Shown here in pieces: positions 1-11,692 of a DNA stretch of 64,000 bases. Below the pieces are notes generated by a model. That model did not search any database and was not told where the DNA came from. It saw nothing but the letters and a program-made list of their open reading frames with translations. Numbering within the stretch: the first letter of the stretch is position 1; every line of letters starts with the position of its first letter. The DNA is from Oscheius sp. JU75 (Eukaryota; Nematoda; Chromadorea; Rhabditida; Rhabditidae), in the NCBI GenBank assembly GCA_037178855.1, contig JASJZC010000005.1, forward strand, positions 4,712,001 through 4,776,000. Reading direction: 5' to 3'. The position numbers and the translations under genes are program-made.

Positions 1-1
1 G

Positions 2-1237
2 GCCGCTTGCCTTGCTGCTGGAAACACAGTAGTTCACAAACCAGCTCAAGTCACTCCGCTGACTGCTCTGAAATTTGCAGAGCTTTCGGTTCTGGCCGGT
101 ATCCCCAAGGGAGTCATCAACATTATCACTGGATCGGGAGGAGAGATAGGACAGGCATTGGCTGACCATCCACATGTCAGGAAGATTGCCTTTACCGGCT
201 CGACAGAAATTGGGGCCCAGGTTATGTCCAGTTGTGCCAAATCAAATGTGAAGAAGGTCTCTTTGGAACTGGGTGGCAAGTCTCCACTGATCGTTTTCGC
301 TGATGCCGACATGGAAAAGGCTGTCAAACAGACATGCAACGCTGTCTTCTTCAACAAGGGCGAAAATTGTATCGCCGCTGGCCGAATCTTCCTCGCCAAG
401 AGCATTCACGACTCTTTCCTGAAGAAGCTGGTCGATGAGGCCAAGAAGCATACTATTGGAGATCCGCTGGACAGAAGTACTTCTCACGGGCCACAGAACC
501 ACAAGGCTCACTTGGACAAACTGATCGAATATGTTCAAAAGGCTGTAGCTGATGGAGCCAAGATCGAATTGGGAGGAGCTCGTCTCGATCGACAGGGGCT
601 TTTCTTCCCGCCGACCATTCTCTCCAATATTGACGACAAGAACTTTGCAGCCATCGAGGAATCCTTCGGACCCATCATGTGTGTCAGTTCTTTCGACGAC
701 GAGGACATTGACGGAGTAATTCGTCGAGCCAACTCGACTGAGTTCGGTCTAGCCGGAGGAGTCTTTTCCCAGGTTTGTCACTATGATTAATATCCTACCT
801 TTACAATTTACAAAAGGCGTCTGTGTGCGATTTATGTCAACTCTAATCTGGGATAACACTTGATTTCTGTAGCCTTTTTCTGTCAAGTATTATCCTAGAT
901 TAGAGTTGACAAGACGAGTTAGAAGAGAACCAAACAGTTCAAAAGAGTACTGGGTCGCTCCGCCAGGAGTGTAAGCGATCAATTCGTTGTATCCAATTCG
1001 TTCAGGACATCAACAAATGTCTTCGTGTTGGAAGCCAGATTCAAGCTGGAACTGTCTTCATCAATACCTACCAAAAGACTGACGTAGCTGCTCCGTTCGG
1101 AGGATTCAAGCAGTCTGGTTTCGGAAAGGATCTTGGTTTGTTATTAAAACAGACTGGGCAATGAACGGATTTCAGGAATGGAGGCCCTGAACGAGTATCT
1201 GCAGACCAAGACCATCACCATCGAATATCCCGTTTAA
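2..1237 (+). CDS. ALDH1L1: 10-formyltetrahydrofolate dehydrogenase, C-terminal ALDH part (5' truncated)
   Basis: Oxidises 10-formyl-THF to THF and CO2 with NADP+ in cytosolic (ALDH1L1) or mitochondrial (ALDH1L2) one-carbon metabolism. Exons 2-772, 1006-1135 and 1176-1237 join to 320 residues that run off the left edge. The ALDH glycine motif FTGSTE, the general base in LELGGKSP and the catalytic cysteine in [12 protein letters not shown] are all present, and the end ([16 protein letters not shown]) matches ALDH1L proteins rather than ordinary ALDH1/2. The hydrolase and carrier domains would lie outside the window. Intron 1 (773-1005) is unusually long here and holds a fold-back repeat. The ABHD10-like gene starts 157 bp downstream on the same strand, an operon-like gap. 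Confidence 0.93.
836..910. repeat. Fold-back inverted repeat inside ALDH1L intron 1
   Basis: Arms 836-864 and 882-910 are 29-nt inverted copies with 3 mismatches around a 17-nt loop. The outer 14 nt (GTCAACTCTAATCT) pair perfectly. It lies wholly in the 773-1005 intron. No clear target-site duplication was seen. Confidence 0.9.
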
Positions 1238-1389
1238 TATTCTTGCTTCTTTTTGTGATTTTACTCTGGTTGTTGTAACAGGTTGTGATAGAAGATGAAC
1301 TTACCGGTACAACTTTCTCATCATTGGCTGTTGTGTAGTCTCACTCCAATCTCCGTAGCCACAGTTTGTAAACTACGAACTGTAGTCTG

Positions 1390-1394
1390 TTCAG
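1390..1394 (+). promoter_or_regulatory. Candidate SL trans-splice acceptor of the ABHD10-like gene
   Basis: TTCAG directly abuts the start codon at 1395, 157 bp after the stop of the upstream gene. The motif equals the intron acceptors of this genome. Trans-splicing is inferred, not shown. Confidence 0.5.
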
Positions 1395-2233
1395 ATGACA
1401 AAGGGACTGAAAATCCTCTATCTTCATGGGTTGGGATCTTCCATCCAGAACAGGACGGGCTTGGCTTTGAAACAATTGTTCGAACAGAAGAACAATTTCG
1501 AACGACTCGTGTACACGAATCCTGGTTCGAAAGAGCGACACTGGAGACCGAGCGAATGGCTCAAGGATGTCGAGGTTTCCATTCAATATTGTTCGAACTC
1601 ACAAAGGTAGAATCGTATTCGGGGAGAGAACAATTGGATTCTGATAGCTACAAGTGCTGGGGCTGGGATTGCGATGAAAACAGCTGTGCGGAACCCGGAG
1701 AAGGTCAAAGGACTGTTTCTTTTCTGTCCCGGCTTTGATCTGACAATGTCCTATGTGGACTCTCTGGCTCCAGGAGCAGTAGACATGCTGAAGGAGGGCA
1801 AAAGTTTGATTCATCCAGCGTCACGAAATGGTTTCCCGGCACTCGTAGACTACGTTTCTTTCGAGGAGTTTCTTGAGGTTTTTATTATGACGTGCTTCCG
1901 AGCAGACTAAACTATAGATGTGTGTTAGTAACTACCCAGGCAAGATTCCAATCACGTGCCCAGTCACGATTGTTCACGGAACAGATGACGAAGTAGGTTG
2001 CCATGTTCATGTTCACTGTCAATTCTAGACTGTTCCCTTCGAAAAGTCCTTCAAACTGGCCAAACAACTACAGTCCGAAGAGGTGGACGTTTTCATAGTC
2101 GAGGGAGGAACACATTACTTGGATGTAAGATCTTTCTATACCCAAGATAAGGTTTCAGATTGACGAGAAAGTTCTGGAAAGAGTGGATCAGTTCGTGGAG
2201 AAAATCGCGAGCCAACAGAAGGCCAAGCTGTAA
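1395..2233 (+). CDS. ABHD10-like alpha/beta hydrolase
   Basis: Exons 1395-1574, 1611-1877, 1918-1992, 2029-2124 and 2159-2233 join to 230 residues. The N-terminus LYLHGLGSS is the oxyanion-hole strand/loop. The nucleophile elbow reads ATSAGAG (Ser in A-T-S-A-G, the first Gly of GxSxG replaced). The acid is in HGTDDETVP and the histidine in GGTHYL, so a complete triad is visible. The stretch IPITCPVTIVHG closely follows vertebrate ABHD10, a mitochondrial depalmitoylase/esterase acting on thioesters and acyl glucuronides. No presequence is visible from this start. All four introns are 34-40 nt. Substrate is inferred from family only; another small serine hydrolase remains possible. Confidence 0.8.
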
Positions 2234-2446
2234 TCAGAATACACATACTGTTTATTTTCCTTCCTCAAATACAACTTGTTATCCCTTCCGTTTGATGTGC
2301 AAGACTCAGAACAGTTAGTTAAAAAACAGTAGAAGTCAGATGAATAGGCGCTTTCCCCCCTCTTTAAATGTTTCCACTCGCGTTCAACAATCTGATTCAT
2401 GGCCGAGATTTTCATTCGTAGACTCTTTGTCTACTCGTACTACAGC

Positions 2447-3440
2447 TTAACCTTCTTTTTCATCACGTGGTTCTATCGACATGACTGTCACTTTAAATGG
2501 ACACGTACATCAGAGCAGGTGGCCTGTTTTCAGAATACCGATACGAATTAGTTGTACTCTTTACGATCAGTATTCTATAGATTGAGCAACCGAATCGATT
2601 GGTGGGAACTGGGAACAAAACATCCGATATGGGAATCCATTTAAATCACTTACGGAGTAGTCGTCATGTTCTTCTATTCTTTGCGCCTCGGTTCTTCTCC
2701 AGAAAGATCTGTTCAAAATAGTCGCCTACAAACTGCTCTCCTTTCTCAGCTGCAATGACATCTTCGGCATGTTCATCAGTTCCTTCGTCTCTCTTGATCC
2801 AGGGAGCAGTCTACTGTAACTATCCCAACGTTATCTACATCTGGAGATTTCTCTTAATGGGTCAGTTGTTTCTTTCCAAATGCATACAGATCTCAGAATG
2901 ATGGGGTGGAAACTATTGTGCCGGTTTCATACTGGGTTTGACTCGCCTGATAGATCTCACCTTCAAAACAACTCTCCACGACAGGATGGCAGTCATGTCA
3001 TGGTGAGAGTATGGGTCTTGTCTTGTTTATCAAGTTGTTGAAGATACACCTTCCGGGCTGTTCTCGCCAATAACGTGCGTACTGTAACATACACAACACT
3101 TCTCTACCTCTTATTCGGCTATTTCATTTTCAAGTTCAAAAATTTTAGAGATCTCTCGAACTACGTATCAGGTCAGCTGATGCCCTTCTCACACATGAAT
3201 ACACTTTCAGATGCTCTTTCAAGCAATCATTGCCTCTCTAAATACCATGCTATGAGCTCTGGTCTACGTGCTCATGTCTTATTTCCACGTGACTCCATTC
3301 ATCTCGTTTACAGCTCTGATGCTGTGGCAGCTGACTACCAGTAAGCTCTCATTGAAAAGGGAATGTATCTCTTTCAGGTGGAGAATTGCTAGCTCTGATT
3401 GAAATAAACAAAACAGCTCGTGGCCGTGTTTTTTGACGAA
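2447..3440 (+). pseudogene. SRT-family 7TM chemoreceptor pseudogene
   Basis: Fragments on the plus strand resemble nematode serpentine receptor class T. A pre-TM1 piece reads SNRIDWWELGTKHPIW followed by GVVVMFFYSLRL. TM2/loop reads YKLLSFLSCNDIFGMF, then LIQGAVYCNYPNVIYI. TM3/4 reads WNYCAGFILGLTRLIDL. TM7 and tail read TPFISFTALMLWQLTT and IEINKTARGRVF. Reading needs a one-base frame change near 2795 and crosses stops near 2578, 2640 and 3253, so no intact receptor can be made. Remnant splice sites are visible (for example the acceptor ending near 3209). SRT receptors are nematode-specific, which supports the taxonomic call. Confidence 0.75.
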
Positions 3441-3569
3441 TGGGATTGAACTCCTCAGCCAGTTCTCAGGTGAACGACTTCAAGAGAGCCAAATTAGACC
3501 CGCAGGTCACAGACAATCGAAACGATAATCGAAACTACATCTCTTCATAAATACATAAATGGCCCAGTT

Positions 3570-4433
3570 CTATCCATTCAGAAATGCTTGCAGTTTGTTG
3601 TCGAGCGTGTTTCGAATAGAGTAGAGATACGTCAGAAGAGTTATGTGTTCTCTGGCCTGAAATCTCCGCATGAACAACAAGGACGAGACAAACTTTTTGG
3701 TAATTCTTGTCATTGAAAGCTTCTGCCAGACAGCCGAGTTCCTCTTCGACGTCAGCCTCCACCTTTTCCACCTCTTTCTGTAGTTTATTCTCCTCCGTCA
3801 GAGAGGCAACATGTTCATTCCATTCCATGATTTCCATGAGCGTTTCTGGATTAAGGTCGTCTAAACAAACTACTTTATGCAAAACTGGGAAAAAAAACCT
3901 TTCTTATCGGCTCCCTCCAGTTTGAGAAGATACTTGGCGCGTGCAAGAGGCTCGGAAAGAGTTCGAAAAGCCTTGTTCAGCTGGCGCGAATGCTCTTCCG
4001 AAAGCTCCTTTTCTCGACTACTGGATTGTGCAAATTTGTCCGGATGAAGTTGAGATTGCATGTCGCGAAAACTAAAAGAACGTGTTAACTAGAAAAATAA
4101 AGTTACTTCTTTTTGAGAGTGGACTCGTCAAGAGAGAACTTTTTCGACAGACCGACATATTCGAAGAGATTCCCGTCCAGGGGTGGAAGAATGGCCTTGC
4201 CTAAAATGACTTTTACACGAACAACAGGAAGCTACATGAATTGCAGAAGTGTCCTCCACCAGCTTCTTCGTTACACTTCCAGCACTTTTTATGTGACAAA
4301 CATCGTATTTGTCCGAGCTTCTTTGAGCCAAAGAGTCTTAATTTGAACAAGATTGAACAGGCTGAATACAAACGAACCGAGAAGTCAGTCTGAGCACCGG
4401 ATATTTCATCTACGAGAAGGATCACGTCGACAT
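3570..4433 (-). CDS. HSCB: HscB, iron-sulphur cluster J-domain co-chaperone
   Basis: Mitochondrial J-protein that delivers ISCU to HSPA9 for Fe-S transfer. Six exons (4426-4433, 4236-4336, 4107-4200, 3899-4071, 3694-3860, 3570-3656) give 209 residues. The N-terminal tetracysteine zinc motif CWKC...FCNSC typical of animal HSCB is present. The J-domain carries the HPD motif (SQLHPDKFAQ), and a C-terminal three-helix HSCB domain follows (DLNPETLMEIMEWNE to AREHITLL). The longer upstream frame has no ATG, so I placed an 8-nt first exon (ATGTCGAC) and an 89-nt intron, giving a basic leader MSTLFGSKKLGQIRCLSHKK that suits mitochondrial import; this start is an inference. It is the third gene of a minus-strand run after cereblon and the U1A/U2B'' gene. 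Confidence 0.88.
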
Positions 4434-4586
4434 TTCTTGAAAAGCAAAAAATAACTGATAGAGACGACTTTGCTTGTAACGCGGGCGTGTAACGGTATTA
4501 CATACTTTATTATAAATAAAAAGAGGGAACAAATTGTAACGACATAGCAAAATGAGATACCAGATAGATCGTCAGCGAGGAATGAC

Positions 4587-5316
4587 TTATTTTTTGGCGT
4601 AGTCGACCTTCATGTGCTGCTCGGGAGTGATTTTGAAGTTGTTCAAGGCCGTACGAGCAGGAGCGGCGTTGTCCTCGTTGTCGAACTCGACGAAGGCAAT
4701 ACCAGAACGGTTGGGAACAAGACGGATATCCAGAAGGCCAGGGAAACTGAAACTTTTGTTGGATAAAGAATAGAAACAACATACGTCTGGAACAGACAAC
4801 GCAACATATCGGTTGTAACCTCCTCCGGCAGATTGGTGCAGAAGAGAATCTTGTTCGGCGGGGCAGGTCCCTCCGAGGACTTTTCGGTCGTGCGAACCTT
4901 CTTCTTCTTCTGAGTACGGACAGGAGCTCTTTGACGCTCCACAAAAGTTCCCTTGGCCTTGGCAATCACGTCAGAATCCTCACGAGAGAATTGAATGCGC
5001 TGAAATACACGTTATTCCATTTTAAAAATCCAGGCTTACCATAGGCTTGTCGTAAAAGGGGAATCCTTGCATAGCACGAAGAGCGTTGGAAGCACAAGCA
5101 ACGTCTTTGAAGATAATATGAGCCTGTCCTCTCATCTTCAGAGTTTTGAAGGCCATGATTCCGACAATCTCTCCGAATTGGGTAAAGATGGCGTGCAGGG
5201 CCCTCTTCAACTCTAAAAAGAATTTAATCAAGTAAATGAGGAAAAATACCTTCTTTCTTGATCCTCTCATTGAGATTGTTGATGTAGATGGTATGATTAG
5301 GCTTGATATCGGCCAT
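4587..5316 (-). CDS. U1A/U2B''/SNF spliceosomal RNA-binding protein
   Basis: Binds U1 and/or U2 snRNA stem-loops in the spliceosome. Exons 5250-5316, 5040-5212, 4785-4999 and 4587-4746 join to 204 residues, the usual family size. It starts [17 protein letters not shown], the RNP2 strand of RRM1. RRM1 RNP1 reads MRGQAHIIF and the family-specific [10 protein letters not shown] precedes [11 protein letters not shown] basic linker follows, then RRM2 with [12 protein letters not shown] and a diverged RNP1 (RSGIAFVEF), ending MKVDYAKK. The acceptor-like TTTTGCAG lies 6 nt before the ATG. Whether it is the U1A-like or the U2B''-like copy cannot be decided here. Gaps to cereblon (130 bp) and HSCB (153 bp) suggest a shared pre-mRNA. 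Confidence 0.95.
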
Positions 5317-5446
5317 AGTAGCTGCAAAAGTTAGCTCAATACAACAAAAAGCGAAGTAGAAATTGGGTAAACCACGAGGCAGGAAGATCAACAAGTTAAG
5401 TAAACTTTATAGCAACTCTGTAGGCACAAAAAAGTAAAACATCTTT

Positions 5447-7246
5447 TTACAGCTCTTCTTCAATATTGGGAGTGTTCTGAATCAAATGCAGAACAAGATT
5501 TGTCAAATTGGCGTCGTCTTGTTGAGATATTTCTTCTTTAGGACGTGGGCTGATGCCTTCTCGGGTCAATCCGTAGAATTTGGCAGGAAGGAGTCGAGGA
5601 GAAGTAAACTCCCAACCGAGATGGTTGCCGCAATTATTACACTTCAGAATTTGCCATTTGTATCTAAAATAAAATAGCCGAAATGTAAGCAAGTGTATCG
5701 ATTTTACCCGGGGAACCAGCTGTATTCGGCTGTCGGCCTTCCCTCATAAAGGAAATTTGTCGCCTCGCTCAGTGTTAGCATTTCGTGTACGACTCCATCT
5801 GGAATTGTGATAACAAAATGTAGGATAACGAACCCACAGTTGTTGACAAAGAGTCCGCTTGCATTGTCGATAGTCATCTTCATGATTTTGTCAATTTTGG
5901 AGATTTCCAGGTCACATCTAGAGCAGACGAGTTCTGTCAACTGAAACCGAGATGTACACTTGATGAACACTCTGTAGCTACCTCTTCAACGGCTTTCATG
6001 AGACTCAAAACACGGAAATCTGTGCAATCTTCTTGTAAAAACTGGTATTTGTCCCGTAGGCGAGCAGGGATATTCATTGCCACCCAGAAACTGAAACGTT
6101 CTGGTCCCTTAACAGTTTGATTATGGCTGTATACAAATTGAGTCTACCTCTTCCAGCGAACGTTTAGTGTGCTCCTCAGTGTTCCAAAGCCTCATCCAGT
6201 CGGCCAACTGTTGACAGTTTTTGGTCAATGATACGGAGAGAGAAGCAACTGAGGGAATACTTCCTATGGCTTCCGAAAGTTTTCTTTTCAAAAACGGTCG
6301 AGTTGTCTCATAATTCCACTAGAGAAAAACCTTGTTTGGTCCGAACTTCAGGCTACTGTTGGGGCAGATAGTATTCATCAACGAGGGCTTCATTTTCTCT
6401 GGCATGACCTCAACAGTTGACATCAGAACCCTAGACTTAAAGGTTATCTTTGACAAAACTTCTAAACCAACCCTGCCACCCCTCGCTCAAAACAAAGAAA
6501 ACGACATCTTTGCATTCCTGTCATTATTGCTCTGACCTGGATTCCATCATCTGTTATTGACGAGAGTAAGAGCAATGTTCCGACAGTACCGTGAAGCTCG
6601 TCTAGTTCCTCTTCTTGATCCTAAAATGTCTCCATTGCCGCGGAAGCTGTAAAATTACAAACCGCGTACCAGCCATGTCTATGGTGGCCAAAACAGGTTC
6701 GAAGAGCTAGGTAAGTTTTGTTCTTCACTGCCATATTGACTGCTTGTCGATCGGATGGGTAAACTGTCAAAATGGGTAGTTTCTGTCCTTGAATGTGAAC
6801 AGTTGAATACTATAAGGAAAAATACCTGGAAATACGACAGCATTCTGTCTAATCGTGGGAAGCTTGATCGTCTCCGATCCTTCAATCCAACACTGGCCAG
6901 GTTGGAATCGCATTGAATCATCTGCATGCAGATATTCATGCGAAGTTGTAGCCTATAACATCTGTTTCGATCATGCAGTCAAAAAACAAACCTCCATATC
7001 GAACTCTACTCGTTCGTTTTCCGGCACATCAGCCTCCTGCTCATCGTCTTCAATATCTCCATTTTCTTGATTGTTGTCTTCATTCAGCAAATTATTTAGC
7101 ACGGCAATAAATCGAATGGGCATTGCTGCTTCCTGAACAAACTAAAGTAGAACACGACCATCGAAAAAACCAACTTCATCGCCATCCATAGCCTCCTCCT
7201 CAAGCTCTTCTTGATCAAGCTCATCATTGTTGTCGTTGTTCTCCAT
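5447..7246 (-). CDS. CRBN: Cereblon, CRL4 ubiquitin ligase substrate receptor
   Basis: Substrate receptor of the CUL4-DDB1 E3 ligase and the thalidomide target in vertebrates. Eleven exons sum to a multiple of three (about 470 residues). An acidic N-terminus is followed by a Lon-like domain (FPGQKLPILTVYP, HGTVGTLLLLSSITDDG) and the C-terminal CULT domain. CULT carries both zinc cysteine pairs (CSRC and CNNC), VVHEMLTLSEATNF, and YSWFPGYKW...HLGWEF, that is, all three tryptophans of the drug/degron cage, then FYGLTREGI. Splicing between exons at about 6319-6330 is unresolved: a 12-nt GT...AG stretch contains an in-frame TAG. All other introns are 38-44 nt. It is the first gene of the minus-strand run CRBN, U1A/U2B'', HSCB. 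Confidence 0.92.
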
Positions 7247-7753
7247 TTTCTGCAGATTTATTGTTGAAAAATGCTGGAAGAAACGATTTATTTTATTTTC
7301 GAAAAACAAGTTAAGCATCTACTCCAGTATTCTGTATTCTAGCAGGCGGTCTATGACAAATGAATTAAAGCATATTTTCTAATAATTTAGCTAACGTTTT
7401 AGAAGACAAAAAAACTCAAAAAAATAAAAATGCAAAAGGAGAGAACGTGACAGAAACAGAAATAAGAAAAGCTCCTGTTCAAACTCGCCCCCAAATTCGT
7501 TTTGGGATACCATGCGGCAAACGCGGGAAATCAAGAGGGGCGCAGTGTCTCATTTTCACCTTTCCTCTCTTTACTCACGGTTGTTTCGAAACTTTGCATG
7601 TTCTCGATGGGCGTTTTTGTGTCATTGTACTCTAATCCTCGTCGGGAACTTCCTTCTGCTATCATTAATCAGTTCAGTGCTTGATTTGTTGCCTGTTCGT
7701 AGTTTCTACCGGTGCTTGTGGTTCATCTACTACATAATTTGCGTCGTGTCTCC
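7247..7753. promoter_or_regulatory. Divergent intergenic region, cereblon / MAPKAPK
   Basis: 507 bp between two divergently transcribed genes, so it should hold both promoters. A-rich runs lie near 7270-7440. I saw no recognisable binding site, repeat or RNA gene. Confidence 0.5.
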
Positions 7754-9576
<1,823 letters not shown>

Positions 9577-9877
9577 TTAATTTTAGGTAATCTTTAGAAT
9601 TTTCCCGTTATGTAACCACTATTTATAACGTCCAAAACAATTTGACAAGCAATATTTTAGTGATTATACGTGTAAGTGTGTCTTTAGAAAGTGTCGGCAT
9701 TCCCTCTTCCGTTTTAGTTGTATTACCTCTTTTACACGCCATTCAATTTAAAACAGAGCACCGGTCTCTATTCTGTTTCACGTTGTGACATTCAAATACA
9801 AATAAAATTTCGGTTTTGTCTCTTGCAATTATGAAAATCCTGTAATAGAGAAAGAAGCTTTGTCGAGTTATTCTCAG

Positions 9878-10755
9878 ATGGCTTCGCTGCGAAGAGTTCT
9901 CACCAAGACTCTGCCAAGTATGCCACAACTCGTCTTTCACACATCGGAAAACAATCTTCTGAGCGATCGAAAACGCCCTGCTGCTCTCATTCTCGGTTTT
10001 GGAGGAGCCAAGCCTGCCCATATCGAGAAATACGCACAACTATATCATGCCGAAGGTCTAGGAGCAATTTCGTATACCAGTTAGTAGCTTTTTCTCGCAT
10101 ACTTCATACTTCTCCAGGTACCGATTTCTGGGACAACGTGCCGGACCCGTCGGAGGGTATACCGTTCGCCCCTATCTTCGTCGATCCTCTTCATCGTAAA
10201 CGTCCTTTGATCATCCACACGATGTCCATGAATGGCTTCCGCAGTTTAATTCGACTCTACAGATGGCTCGACTTCCAAGGAGAGACCACGGAACGTCTCA
10301 AAGGCATCGTTTTCGACAGGTTGTTTTACTAAGTTTGTTCTAACATTTTCTTGATTTACAGTACACCCTGCATGTTGTCTTCTGAGATGTTGGCGTATGG
10401 AAAGGCAGTTTGCGAAGATGATACGACGTCTACCCTTTACCGACCACAAGCCTTCTGGACGTGTGCCAAGTATTTCGTGCTGAAACACATGGACCCGGAT
10501 ACCCTTGACAAACAACAGATGTACCACTATGTCTCTCGTTGGATAATTCTTCCCCGCAATCAGCTGTACATCTACTCCGCCGAGGACATCATTGTCTCGG
10601 ATCAACATGTGGAAGGATTCGCGCTGCAGCAGAAGATAAAGGGAAACAGTATCCAAATGGAGAAGTTCGAGGGATCTCAGCATGTGGGCCACATTCGTTC
10701 GAACCCCTCTCGCTACAAGAAGGCACTTGCAGAACTCATCAAGAAAAGTCTTTAG
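9878..10755 (+). CDS. TMEM53: TMEM53-like DUF829 alpha/beta hydrolase-fold protein
   Basis: Exons 9878-10079, 10118-10319 and 10362-10755 join to 265 residues of the DUF829/TMEM53 (NET4) family, nuclear-envelope proteins in vertebrates that restrain BMP-SMAD signalling. Family hallmarks are LILGFGGAKPAHIEKYAQLY near the N-terminus, HTMSMNGFRS at the elbow position, GIVFDSTPC, and the C-terminal YSAEDIIVSDQHVEGFA followed by GSQHVGHIRSNPSRY, where the Asp and His of a hydrolase triad would lie. The start at 9878 is directly preceded by TTCTCAG, a probable trans-splice acceptor. It lies 301 bp after the kinase gene and 140 bp before the RING gene. Catalytic activity is unproven in the family. 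Confidence 0.9.
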
Positions 10756-10767
10756 ACATTGAGCGCA

Positions 10768-10773
10768 AATAAA
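10768..10773 (+). terminator. Poly(A) signal of the TMEM53 gene
   Basis: AATAAA 13 nt after the TMEM53 stop and 123 nt before the RING gene start, the arrangement expected inside a nematode operon. Confidence 0.6.
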
Positions 10774-10895
10774 CTTGTTTAGTTGTCGCACTTGTATTAC
10801 ATGTAGCACGTTGCAAAAAACGTTACTTATTTTCCTATGCATTTTCTCCGACTAATCTTACTGACATTCACTATTTTTGGGAACAGGAGGAAACC

Positions 10896-11692
10896 ATGGC
10901 GGAAGATGAATGCGTGATCTGCTTTACTGCTTTCGATGGCTCTGCACATTTCCCTCTAGTAAAATTTTCTTGTAATTTAATCATAAGTTTTAGGCTGCCC
11001 CATGTGGTCATAACGTATGTGAGGAATGCTGTCGAAATGTCGCGAGAACAGCTGAACCAGATGTACCTTACTGCCCGTTGTGTCGAGCCCCGGTTCCCGC
11101 TGACCCAAACGAATGGGATTTGAAGTCGGAGATGTTGGAAAAGGCAATGCTCGAAAAGGACGAGAACCGAAAAAACATACCGCCACAAAACTTCTTGGAG
11201 TGTACAGACTGTCACACAGAAAAGCCGTAAGATCTTTCAATGTTTTCTAACCATCTATCGTTTCAGGTTTAACGATTTCGCTATATGTCTTCAATGCAGC
11301 CCGAAAGTTCAAGATTATTTGGAGAAAGACGAACTCGCAGCATGTTTCAAGGTTACTTGGTACATCCAACTAACCTATCTTTTTAGAGAGCCGTGTGCTG
11401 TGACTGCAACCAAAAACATTATAAAGTGCACATGAAGAAGGATCATCAAGTACCAGTTGATATCCCCGTGCACATATTGACGACTAGTGACCCGCATTTT
11501 TTGGCATTGACGCTACTCGGCGTGATCAAGAGATTCCCCACAACGGATCATTGGTATGAATCCGCCATAAGAGTCGCCAAGTTGCTGTTGTCCCACTTTC
11601 TTCGACGTCACCCAAATATGCCAAGAACGGGTGATAGCTTTGATCTATTGAGAGAGGAAAATGACCTTTGTGAGCTTATAGACGCAGTTTAA
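10896..11692 (+). CDS. RING-finger protein with a second cysteine-rich motif
   Basis: Exons 10896-10958, 10994-11226, 11266-11351 and 11397-11692 give 225 residues. The N-terminal RING finger runs CVICFTAF ... PCGHNVCEECC ... YCPLCRAPVP (C3HC4 pattern), consistent with a ubiquitin E3. A second Cys/His region (CTDCH ... CLQCSP ... CCDCNQKHYKVHMKKDH) resembles a B-box or related zinc fold. The rest is helical with no clear domain, and I do not recognise an ortholog. The gene sits 140 bp after TMEM53 on the same strand and probably shares its transcription. The E3 role is inferred from the RING only. Confidence 0.85.

Noticed and set aside
10246-10842. 198-codon antisense frame over TMEM53
   Set aside because: It is the reverse reading of well-supported TMEM53 exons.
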